Shown here one piece after another: positions 52,009 through 58,859 of a stretch of 64,000 bases of DNA. Origin of the DNA: an uncultured Oscillibacter sp. (lineage in GTDB: Bacteria; Bacillota; Clostridia; Oscillospirales; Oscillospiraceae); assembly GCA_910585385.1 (NCBI GenBank), contig CAJUDV010000008.1, forward strand, positions 1 through 64,000. Reading direction: 5' to 3'. Position 1 is the first letter of the stretch; every line of letters begins with the position of its first letter. Position numbers and translations under genes: made by a program. The notes under the pieces were generated by a model. The model made no database searches. It saw nothing but the letters and a program-made list of their open reading frames with translations, and was not told where the DNA came from.

Positions 52009-52830
52009 CTAATTCAACAAACCGAAAGATGCCGATGAAAAAAGCGTTAAAACGATCTCAACCGTGGGAGCCACGAACAGCACACTGTCAAACCGGTCCA
52101 GCACGCCGCCGTGCTCCAGGAAGAGGTGTCCGTAGTCCTTGATGCCGAACTCCCGCTTGATGAGGGAGAAGCTCAAATCGCCGATCTGGGCCACCACGCC
52201 GCAGACCAGGGACAGAAGGACCATGGGGACGGCGGCGATGGAAGCGCCGAACCAGCGGTCCATCACATAGGCAAAGAGCAGCCCGCAGACTACGTTGCCC
52301 AGCAGACCCCCGACGGAACCCTCCACTGTCTTTTTCGGGCTGACCTTGGGGGCCAGCTTGTGCTTGCCCAGGGTGAGGCCCGCGAAGTAGGCGAAGGTGT
52401 CACAGGCGAAACTGAGGATGAAGGGCAGCAACAGCCAGCCCCGGTGGATGCCGGAGGACTCCATGCGGAGGAAGGCGGAGAAGGACCAGCCGATAGCGAT
52501 GCTGCCAAAGAGGCCCGCCATGATCTGGTTGAACTTCACCTCGCCGCCCTTGCGGATGGCATAGCCGAAGAAGATCAGTGCCTCCAGCACAAACAAAAAC
52601 GCAATGGCCTGCGGGCGGTCATAGTACCACTCCACCACAAACGCCGCGGCTATGGCGGCGATTCCAATCAGCTCACTCCGCTTCACGCCGCTGACGCATT
52701 GCTGCAATTCCGTGCTTCCGATGCCCGCCAGGAGGCACAGAGCAATCAGCATCACGATGGACGGCGCCCAAAGCACTACCCAGACCAGCACCGGGACGCC
52801 GATGACGGCTACCAGGATTCTTGATTTCAA
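52009..52830 (-). CDS. cdsA: Phosphatidate cytidylyltransferase
   Basis: 273-aa integral membrane enzyme that makes CDP-diacylglycerol from phosphatidic acid and CTP. It has about seven to eight membrane segments and the C-terminal signature region SLIKREFGIKDYGHLFLEHGGVLDRFDSVLF (core KDYGHLFLEHGGVLDRFDS). The start is TTG at 52830 behind AAAGGATG. It is separated from uppS by a 104-bp spacer with two hairpins. Confidence 0.95.
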   Translation of the reverse strand: MKSRILVAVIGVPVLVWVVLWAPSIVMLIALCLLAGIGSTELQQCVSGVKRSELIGIAAIAAAFVVEWYYDRPQAIAFLFVLEALIFFGYAIRKGGEVKFNQIMAGLFGSIAIGWSFSAFLRMESSGIHRGWLLLPFILSFACDTFAYFAGLTLGKHKLAPKVSPKKTVEGSVGGLLGNVVCGLLFAYVMDRWFGASIAAVPMVLLSLVCGVVAQIGDLSFSLIKREFGIKDYGHLFLEHGGVLDRFDSVLFVAPTVEIVLTLFSSASFGLLN

Positions 52831-52860
52831 GTTATCACATCCTTTATTGTGCCGCTCGCT

Positions 52861-52925
52861 TCGCTTTGCGGCGCCCGCAGGGGCTCCGCCCCTGCACCCC
52901 GCCAGCTTTTTGAAAAAAGCTGGAC
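52861..52925. repeat. Two-hairpin intergenic element between uppS and cdsA
   Basis: Two adjacent perfect hairpins: GCAGGGGC-TCC-GCCCCTGC (52877-52895) and CCAGCTTTTT-GA-AAAAAGCTGG (52902-52923). The core CCCCTGCACCCC and the CCAGC...GCTGG stem strongly resemble a sequence I have seen between many genes of gut Clostridia, so this may be a dispersed palindromic element. It interrupts an otherwise tightly packed operon. The genome-wide copy number cannot be assessed here. Confidence 0.65.
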
Positions 52926-52934
52926 CAAAAACTT

Positions 52935-53735
52935 TTACTTTTTTACCCCGCCGAACCGGCGGTCCCTGCTCTGATACGCCGCAATGGCCCGGTCCAGCTC
53001 CGCCTCGTCAAAGTCCGGCCAGAGGGTATCCGTGTAGTAAAACTCCGAATAGGCACACTGCCACAGCAGGAAGTTGCTCAGCCGCAGCTCCCCGCTGGGG
53101 CGGATAATCAGCTCCGGGTCCGGAATCCCGGCGGAGTCCAGATACCTGGAGAACACCGTCTCGTCCAGCTCCTCCGGCCTCCGCTTCCCCGCGGCGCAGT
53201 CCGCGGCGAACCGCCGCGCCGCCCGGAGAATCTCGTCCCGCCCGCCGTAGTTCAGGCAGACATTGGCCTGGAAATCGTCCTTGCTCAAATGCTCCGTGAT
53301 CTCGTCCGTCTCCCTGGCCAGTGCCCGCAGCTCCGGGGCGATGGGCGTCATATCCCCGAAGAAATGGAGACGGATATGGTCCCGCTCCATGGTGTCCACC
53401 GCCTCCAGGAGGTACTTTTTCAACAGCGCCATGATGGCGGAGACCTCCGTCTCAGACCGCTTCCAGTTCTCCGTGGAAAAGGCGTAGACCGTCAGATACT
53501 TCACACCGATATTTTTGCAGTAGGTGGCGATACGACGGAATGTCTCCGCCCCCGCCTTGTGCCCCGCGGTGCGGGGCAGTCCCCGGCCAGCGGCCCAGCG
53601 GCCGTTTCCATCCATGATGATGGCAATATGGTCCGGCAGTTTTCCGCCGGAGCTGTCTTGGCCCGTTCCTCTGGGCCAAAACTGGCGGGGCGGCGCAAGC
53701 CGCCCCGCTTCGTTGCTTTTCTGAATATCCGCCAT
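52935..53735 (-). CDS. uppS: Undecaprenyl diphosphate synthase (isoprenyl transferase)
   Basis: 266-aa cis-prenyltransferase that elongates farnesyl diphosphate to the C55 lipid carrier for cell-wall synthesis. Motifs IAIIMDGNGRWA (catalytic aspartate), GHKAGAETFRRI, VYAFSTENWKR, and PDPELIIRPSGELRLSNFLLWQ are complete. An N-terminal extension of about 35 residues is present. ATG at 53735 overlaps the frr stop as TAATG, suggesting translational coupling. Confidence 0.97.
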   Translation of the reverse strand: MADIQKSNEAGRLAPPRQFWPRGTGQDSSGGKLPDHIAIIMDGNGRWAAGRGLPRTAGHKAGAETFRRIATYCKNIGVKYLTVYAFSTENWKRSETEVSAIMALLKKYLLEAVDTMERDHIRLHFFGDMTPIAPELRALARETDEITEHLSKDDFQANVCLNYGGRDEILRAARRFAADCAAGKRRPEELDETVFSRYLDSAGIPDPELIIRPSGELRLSNFLLWQCAYSEFYYTDTLWPDFDEAELDRAIAAYQSRDRRFGGVKK

Positions 53736-54292
53736 TAGACCGCCATCAATTCCTTCTCTTTTTTCGCCAGCAGCTCATCCAGCATCTTGCAGCTGTCGTC
53801 AGTGAGCTTTTGGAGGTCCTTTTCCACCATCTTCAGCTCATCCTCGGTAATCTCGGACTTCTTCTCCTGCTTTTTGAAGTTGTCCATGGCGTCCCGGCGG
53901 ATGTTCCGCACCGCCACCTTGCCGCCCTCGGCGTACTTGCGGATCTGCTTCACCAGCTCCTTGCGGCGCTCCTCCGTCAGCTGGGGGAAGGCAAGACGGA
54001 TGGCCTTGCCGTCGTTCTGGGGATTGATCCCCAAGTCGGAGTTCTGAATGGCCTTCTCAATGGCTTTCAGCGCGGAGCCGTCCCAGGGGGTAATCACCAG
54101 GGAACGGGGATCGGGAGAGGCGATGGCCGCGATCTGCTGAATCGGGGTGGGGGTACCGTAATAGTCCACCATGATGCGGTCCAGCACCGCGGCGTTGGCC
54201 CGGCCGGCCCGCACGGAGGCGAAATCCGCGGCCACGGAGTCAATGCTCTTCTTCATCTTATCCTCGTAAATTTTATACTCGTCTTTCAGCAT
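53735..54292 (-). CDS. frr: Ribosome recycling factor
   Basis: 185-aa helical factor that, with EF-G, releases ribosomes after termination. The N-terminus KMKKSIDSVAADFASVRAGRANA and the middle YYGTPTPIQQIAAI are conserved, as is RRKELVKQIRKYAEGGKVAVRNIRRDAMD (core LVKQIRKYAEGGKVAVRNIR). ATG at 54292. It follows pyrH by 50 bp, a universal pairing. Confidence 0.97.
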   Translation of the reverse strand: MLKDEYKIYEDKMKKSIDSVAADFASVRAGRANAAVLDRIMVDYYGTPTPIQQIAAIASPDPRSLVITPWDGSALKAIEKAIQNSDLGINPQNDGKAIRLAFPQLTEERRKELVKQIRKYAEGGKVAVRNIRRDAMDNFKKQEKKSEITEDELKMVEKDLQKLTDDSCKMLDELLAKKEKELMAV

Positions 54293-54342
54293 GATATGTC
54301 CTTCCTTTCAATGTATAAATATCGGGAAACCGCGCTCTGCGG

Positions 54343-55059
54343 TCATTCTTTCACGATGGTGCCCACCTTCTCACCACACAGGGCCCGAATGATGTTCCGG
54401 GGGTCCTTTAAGGCAAACAGCAGCACGGGAATGTGGTTGTCCATGGACAGGGATGTGGCGGTGGTATCCATCACCATCAGGTGCTGTGCCAGCACATCGT
54501 CGTAGCTGATGGTGTCGTATTTCACGGCGGCAGGGTCACACGCCGGGTCGGCGCTGTACACGCCGTCCACATTCTTGGCAAGCAGGATCACATCGGCCTC
54601 GATCTCCGCGGCCCGCAGCACGGCGGCGGTGTCCGTGGAGAAATAGGGATTGCCGGTGCCTGCGCCGAAGATGACCACCCGCCCCTTCTCCAGGTGCCGG
54701 ATGGCCCGGGAGCGGATGTAGGGCTCCGCGATGGAACGCATCTCAATGGCGGTCTGCACCCGAACGGGAATCCCCTTTTGCTCGCAGACGTCCGCTACGG
54801 CCAGACAGTTCATGACAGTGGCCAGCATTCCCATGTGGTCGGCACGGGTCCGCTCCATCTTGCCGCCGCTGTTTTTGGCGCCCCGCCAGAAATTGCCGCC
54901 GCCCACCACCAGGCCCACCTGGACGCCCATGTCCAAGCACTCCTTGACGGTGTCGCACACGCTGCCGATCATCTCAAAATCAAGTCCTGAGCCCTTGCCG
55001 CCGGCCAGAGCCTCGCCGCTGATCTTCAACAGGACACGCCGGTAAACAGGTTTCGCCAT
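54343..55059 (-). CDS. pyrH: UMP kinase
   Basis: 238-aa amino-acid-kinase-fold enzyme converting UMP to UDP with ATP. Motifs [13 protein letters not shown] at the N-terminus, [23 protein letters not shown] and the [18 protein letters not shown] (nucleotide site) are typical of bacterial PyrH. First gene of the pyrH-to-polC series. ATG at 55059 follows GGAGGGCTCAC. Confidence 0.97.
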   Translation of the reverse strand: MAKPVYRRVLLKISGEALAGGKGSGLDFEMIGSVCDTVKECLDMGVQVGLVVGGGNFWRGAKNSGGKMERTRADHMGMLATVMNCLAVADVCEQKGIPVRVQTAIEMRSIAEPYIRSRAIRHLEKGRVVIFGAGTGNPYFSTDTAAVLRAAEIEADVILLAKNVDGVYSADPACDPAAVKYDTISYDDVLAQHLMVMDTTATSLSMDNHIPVLLFALKDPRNIIRALCGEKVGTIVKE

Positions 55060-55107
55060 AGTGAGCCCTCCATCTTTCTGTTGTTTTTCACGGGAGTTAT
55101 TTTGTCT

Positions 55108-55136
55108 ATTTTAACTTATTTTTCCGCTTTTGCATA
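55108..55136 (-). promoter_or_regulatory. Possible promoter upstream of pyrH
   Basis: Minus strand: TATGCA (55131-55136), 17-nt spacer, TAAAAT (55108-55113). The -10 is good but the -35 poor; offered because the operon needs a promoter in this AT-rich gap. Confidence 0.35.
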
Positions 55137-55241
55137 GAGGGTAGACAAAGTTTTTACAAATAAATCATCCGGTTCCGGAGCCGGCTGTCACGCGCTTTCG
55201 AAGAAATCTGCCCGCATCCCCGGCCCGCAACCGATATTTGA

Positions 55242-55270
55242 CACTTAAGTGGTAGCCTTTTCCCGGGAAA
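55242..55270. promoter_or_regulatory. Two palindromes upstream of the membrane XRE gene
   Basis: CACTTAAGTG (55242-55251) and TTTCCCGGGAAA (55259-55270) are perfect palindromes 7 bp apart. TTGACA at 55238-55243 abuts the first; a possible -10 TACTCT lies near 55276, with unusual spacing. They look like an operator region, probably for the downstream gene's own HTH (inference). Confidence 0.5.
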
Positions 55271-55307
55271 TGTGGTACTCTGAACAGGAAAAAGGAGGCG
55301 GTGCTCT

Positions 55308-56867
55308 ATGAGCTTAGGCGAGAGAATCGGTCAATACCGCAGGTCTCTGGGGGTCTCTCAGGAGGAGCTGGGGGCACGGCTGGGCGTCAGCCGCCAGGCG
55401 GTGAGCAAGTGGGAGACCGATGCCGCCACGCCGGACATGGCGAACCTCATCGCCCTGGCAAAGGAGTTCGGCGTGTCCGTGGCGGAACTGACGGAGACGC
55501 CGGAACAGCCGAAGGAGGAAAAAAAGTCCCAGGAAAACCTGCGGCTGTTCCTCTTCCCCATTTTGATCAGCCTGCTGACGCTGGCGCTGTTCGCCCTGGG
55601 ACTGATTTTATGGACCAATTTTCGGCCGGACACACCTCCCCCCGCCGCTCCGCCGCCGGAGAACACAGCTTCCAATGGGGACGCCGCTCCCACCCGCGCC
55701 CCGGTCACGGACTTTGCCCTGATCTGGAGCGGCGGCCATGGCCATGCGGAGTTTTTGGAACTGGGCACCCAGGAGACTCTCTTCCCCTTCGGCGCCTCCC
55801 TGGAACTGACGGAGCCGGAGGAGGTGCTGGACACGGACTTTGCCAGCATGACCGCTCACCGGGCGGACTGCGGGGCCGTCTCTATTGAGTACAGCCACAT
55901 CGAAGATGCCTCGGAGCCAGACTCAGAGATCCGGAAATGGGAAAACATCGACGCCCTCTCCACCATTGTGCCCGGATACGCGACTCCCCGCGGGATTGCC
56001 CCCGGCAGCAGCGAGGCGGACTTATTGGCAGCATACGGCGACGAACTGGTATACTGCCTGAAAGAGGAGGGCTATACCCTGGTTCCCCACGACTATTTCT
56101 ATACCTGGTCGGCCTTCGCGGACGGATACTCCACAATTTTCTTCTATGTTGAGCGAGGGAACGTATCCGGCATCCGCATGGAGCGGATGTACGACCTGGG
56201 GAACTTCTATACACCCAACAATATCTCCCGCTTTCCCGTGAGGGACGGCAAGCCGGACTTCTCCCTCCGGGAGGAGCCGGAGCGGGAGCCGCTCACCGAC
56301 ACCCGGCGGGTCTATACTGCCTTCAACCGGCTGGTGACCGACAACAACCTCACCGTCGAGGAGCAGTACGCCTACCGCCGGGACATCTTCACCCTCCTGC
56401 CGGATATGGACTGGTGGGAGCTGGGGCAGATGGGTACGGCGGAGTACCAGGACGACGCCATCTTCGCCCTGATGGATTGGCTCACCCGGCAGGATCCCTA
56501 CACGGAATCCGAAATTCTCTGGATTCAGCTGGGCTGCACTGCCAAGGGGTTGGACGGAGCATACACGGACGCCTACTGCCAGCTGCTGGCCCATATTTTC
56601 TTCTACGATCCGGTAACCTTTGCAAAAAATCTGAACCTTGACGGCTTGACGGAGGAGGAAAAGCTCTACGTCCTCCGCTTTACAGCCTATGACGCCGAGT
56701 GGCACCCTGCGGAGCTGCAAACCGCCTTGGATACTCTGGATCAAACCCTTACCATAGGATATTTTACAGAGCAGGAAGCGGGTTGGGCGAAGCTGCTGCG
56801 GCTCTATCTCACCACTCCCGTGGACGACCGGTATGAGCTGCCCAAATCCCCCTCAGAGCTGCCATAG
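55308..56867 (+). CDS. Membrane-anchored XRE-type regulator with large ectodomain
   Basis: 519-aa protein. Residues about 5-60 are a Cro/CI helix-turn-helix (RIGQYRRSLGVSQEELGARL, VSRQAVSKWETDAATPDMAN). One membrane segment follows (about 78-100, LRLFLFPILISLLTLALFAL), then a proline-rich linker and an approximately 390-residue extracytoplasmic domain of unknown fold. The ectodomain has no recognised enzyme motif. The layout suggests a one-component transmembrane sensor. ATG at 55308 follows AAAGGAGGCGG. It is alone, ending at a strong terminator. The HTH has the usual recognition residues; the large ectodomain is the unusual part. Confidence 0.85.
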   Translation: MSLGERIGQYRRSLGVSQEELGARLGVSRQAVSKWETDAATPDMANLIALAKEFGVSVAELTETPEQPKEEKKSQENLRLFLFPILISLLTLALFALGLILWTNFRPDTPPPAAPPPENTASNGDAAPTRAPVTDFALIWSGGHGHAEFLELGTQETLFPFGASLELTEPEEVLDTDFASMTAHRADCGAVSIEYSHIEDASEPDSEIRKWENIDALSTIVPGYATPRGIAPGSSEADLLAAYGDELVYCLKEEGYTLVPHDYFYTWSAFADGYSTIFFYVERGNVSGIRMERMYDLGNFYTPNNISRFPVRDGKPDFSLREEPEREPLTDTRRVYTAFNRLVTDNNLTVEEQYAYRRDIFTLLPDMDWWELGQMGTAEYQDDAIFALMDWLTRQDPYTESEILWIQLGCTAKGLDGAYTDAYCQLLAHIFFYDPVTFAKNLNLDGLTEEEKLYVLRFTAYDAEWHPAELQTALDTLDQTLTIGYFTEQEAGWAKLLRLYLTTPVDDRYELPKSPSELP

Positions 56868-56870
56868 AAA

Positions 56871-56896
56871 AACGCCCCGCCATAAGGCGGGGCGTT
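56871..56896. terminator. Terminator between membrane XRE gene and SLH gene
   Basis: Eleven-base-pair stem AACGCCCCGCC/GGCGGGGCGTT (loop ATAA). On the minus strand five T residues follow immediately, so it mainly terminates the SLH gene; on the plus strand a weaker TTGTTTT follows. Confidence 0.9.
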
Positions 56897-56904
56897 GGCT
56901 TGTT

Positions 56905-58101
56905 TTATTCCGGATAGCGGGTCCAAACCTCGTAGGTCCTGCCGGGAAACTCGTCGTCCGGCGTGATGACCATGCTGCCGCCTCCGCCGCCCTCTTTCAG
57001 GTAGTACATCCCGTATCCCCGCTCCATTCTGCCCTCCAGGGTCATCATTTCGCCCTTCGTGCCGCTGTATGTGGAGACGCGGACAATCTTCCCGTTATCC
57101 AAGGTAATCACAAGGTCGCCGGCCCGCATCTTGGTGATGTCGTCCAGCTTTCGGGCCGGGAAGCCGTGCCGGCCAAAGACGCGGTCGCTGAGCATCGCCG
57201 CGTAACCTCCGGAACCGCTGGTCATACTCAGCTTCTTGCCATTGGCATCGTCATAAGACCAGATCACCGCCTGCACTTCCGCACTGGAATTGCCCTCGGT
57301 ATAGGTGGAAGCCAGGACGTTGCCCTGCCACTCCGTGACGACCCGCTGGAGAAGGTCCTTCACATTCTCCTCCGTGACAGGCAGGCCGCTGAGCAGGGTG
57401 GCCCCCGCGGGCCCGGCGGAGGTGTATTCTCCCGTGCCGATGTTGACGCCCAGGGCCTTCCCCAGGCGGTCGATCACCACACAGCTCTGGGCCCGGTTCA
57501 TCAGAGCCGCCCCGTCAAAATCCCCGTCAATATGACCCCGCAGGACCTGCAGCACATAGCAGGCAGTCACCGCGTCCTGATACTCCACCGAAATGTCAGC
57601 CCAGTCCCGGATGCGAAAGTGAACCACCTCACGCTCCACCGCGCTGCCGGTCTGCTCATAATCCCGCATGATATTGTAGGCAAGCTGCGCCATATCGAAC
57701 CGGGTTACATAATCGCCGCCGCACTTCAGCTCCGGCCAGCCGGTGTCTCTTCCCATGACGGTACCTTTCAGAACATCATGGTCCCGCAGCGCCGCTACAC
57801 TGGACCAATACCATGGCGCGGCGCCGCCATAGCCCTGGTCTTCGTATGCCCTGACCTCTTTCGGATAAAACGCCCGGGCCAGAAGCACGGCAAACTGACC
57901 ATAGGTCACCTTCTGCCCAGGCCGGAATGTTCCGTCCTGGTACCCGGAGACAATGTTCTTCCCAGCCACATTCCGAATCGCCTCTCCGGCCCAGTATCCG
58001 GCAGGAAGGTCGGAAAACCCCATTTCCGCCGCTGACGCGGAAACAGCTGTCCCCATAAGAAGGACAAGTGTAAGCAGTAACGTAAGGCTTCTCTTTTTCA
58101 T
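56905..58101 (-). CDS. S-layer homology domain protein
   Basis: 398-aa exported protein: signal peptide MKKRSLTLLLTLVLLMGTAV ending SASA-A, then three SLH-like repeats. The first is clear (FSDLPAGYWAGEAIRNVAGK, GYQDGTFRPGQKVTYGQFAV); the second (WYWSSVAALRDHDVLKGT) and third (DISVEYQDAVTACYVLQVLR, GHIDGDFDGAALMNRAQ) are degenerate. The roughly 180-residue C-terminal part, with a glycine-rich GGGGGSMVI near the end, has no recognised family. SLH domains bind secondary wall polymers. ATG at 58101 is used; upstream TTG at 58122 is unlikely. Confidence 0.9.
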   Translation of the reverse strand: MKKRSLTLLLTLVLLMGTAVSASAAEMGFSDLPAGYWAGEAIRNVAGKNIVSGYQDGTFRPGQKVTYGQFAVLLARAFYPKEVRAYEDQGYGGAAPWYWSSVAALRDHDVLKGTVMGRDTGWPELKCGGDYVTRFDMAQLAYNIMRDYEQTGSAVEREVVHFRIRDWADISVEYQDAVTACYVLQVLRGHIDGDFDGAALMNRAQSCVVIDRLGKALGVNIGTGEYTSAGPAGATLLSGLPVTEENVKDLLQRVVTEWQGNVLASTYTEGNSSAEVQAVIWSYDDANGKKLSMTSGSGGYAAMLSDRVFGRHGFPARKLDDITKMRAGDLVITLDNGKIVRVSTYSGTKGEMMTLEGRMERGYGMYYLKEGGGGGSMVITPDDEFPGRTYEVWTRYPE

Positions 58102-58133
58102 CGGCTTTCCGCTCCCATCCAAAAACTTTGTAG

Positions 58134-58167
58134 AAAGCGGGACGTGAGAATCCCCGCGTCCCGCTTT
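58134..58167 (-). promoter_or_regulatory. Leader hairpin of the SLH transcript
   Basis: Eleven-base-pair stem AAAGCGGGACG/CGTCCCGCTTT (58134-58144 with 58157-58167, 12-nt loop), located within the first dozens of bases of the transcript from the promoter at 58180-58208. T-rich on the plus strand only, so a 5'-leader role (stability) is more likely than termination for the SLH gene. Confidence 0.55.
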
Positions 58168-58179
58168 TTCTCTGCTTCT

Positions 58180-58208
58180 ATTATACGCAATCCTGTCGAA
58201 AATTGCAA
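58180..58208 (-). promoter_or_regulatory. Promoter for the SLH protein gene
   Basis: Minus strand: -35 TTGCAA (58203-58208), 17-nt spacer, -10 TATAAT (58180-58185). Confidence 0.82.
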
Positions 58209-58238
58209 TAGGACGAAGGCGGTTTCAAAAAAACCAAA

Positions 58239-58838
58239 TTATGGTTTTTCACAGGCTCCGTTCAAAAGCCGGATAAGGTCCTCCTTGCCCTGGCCCTTTT
58301 CAGCGGAGAAGGGCACCAGGGCGTCGGCCTCCGTCAGCTCCAGAGTCTCACGAATCAACGCCAGCGCCGGCTCCACCTGGCTTCGCTTCAGCTTATCCAG
58401 CTTGTTGGCCACCACAATCTCCGGACAGCCGGTCTCCCGGAACCAGGCGTGCATGGTCAAATCGTCCGCCGTAGGCTTATGACGAATGTCCACGATCAGA
58501 ACGCCGGTGGTAATCAGCTCGCCTCCGTCCTGGAAGTACCGCTCCATCAGCCGGCCCCAGCGCTCCTTTTCCGCCCGGCTGACCTTGGCGTAGCCGTAGC
58601 CGGGCAGATCCACCAGATAGGCCCTCCGATCCACCTGAAAATAGTTGATCTGAGTGGTCTTCCCCGGCGAGGAGCCCACGTAGGCCAGATTCTTCCGGCC
58701 CAAAAGGCGGTTAATCACCGAGGACTTGCCCACGTTGGATCGCCCCGCGAAGGCAAACTGAGGCAAACCGTCCCGCAGAAACTGTTCCGGCGAGGCAGCG
58801 GAGCGGACAAATTCCGCCCTTCCAAAATTCAGGGGCAT
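58239..58838 (-). CDS. engB: Ribosome biogenesis GTPase YsxC/EngB
   Basis: 199-aa GTPase needed for 50S ribosomal subunit assembly. G1 FAGRSNVGKSS at residues 30-40, G2 SSPGKTTQINYF, G3 DLPGYGYAKV and G4 NKLDKLK are in order. ATG at 58838. It follows lon by 21 bp, the widespread clpX-lon-engB order. The stop codon lies inside a weak hairpin AAACCA/TGGTTT followed by a T-run, possibly its terminator. Confidence 0.96.
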   Translation of the reverse strand: MPLNFGRAEFVRSAASPEQFLRDGLPQFAFAGRSNVGKSSVINRLLGRKNLAYVGSSPGKTTQINYFQVDRRAYLVDLPGYGYAKVSRAEKERWGRLMERYFQDGGELITTGVLIVDIRHKPTADDLTMHAWFRETGCPEIVVANKLDKLKRSQVEPALALIRETLELTEADALVPFSAEKGQGKEDLIRLLNGACEKP

Positions 58839-58859
58839 GCAATCTCTTCCTCTCTAATT

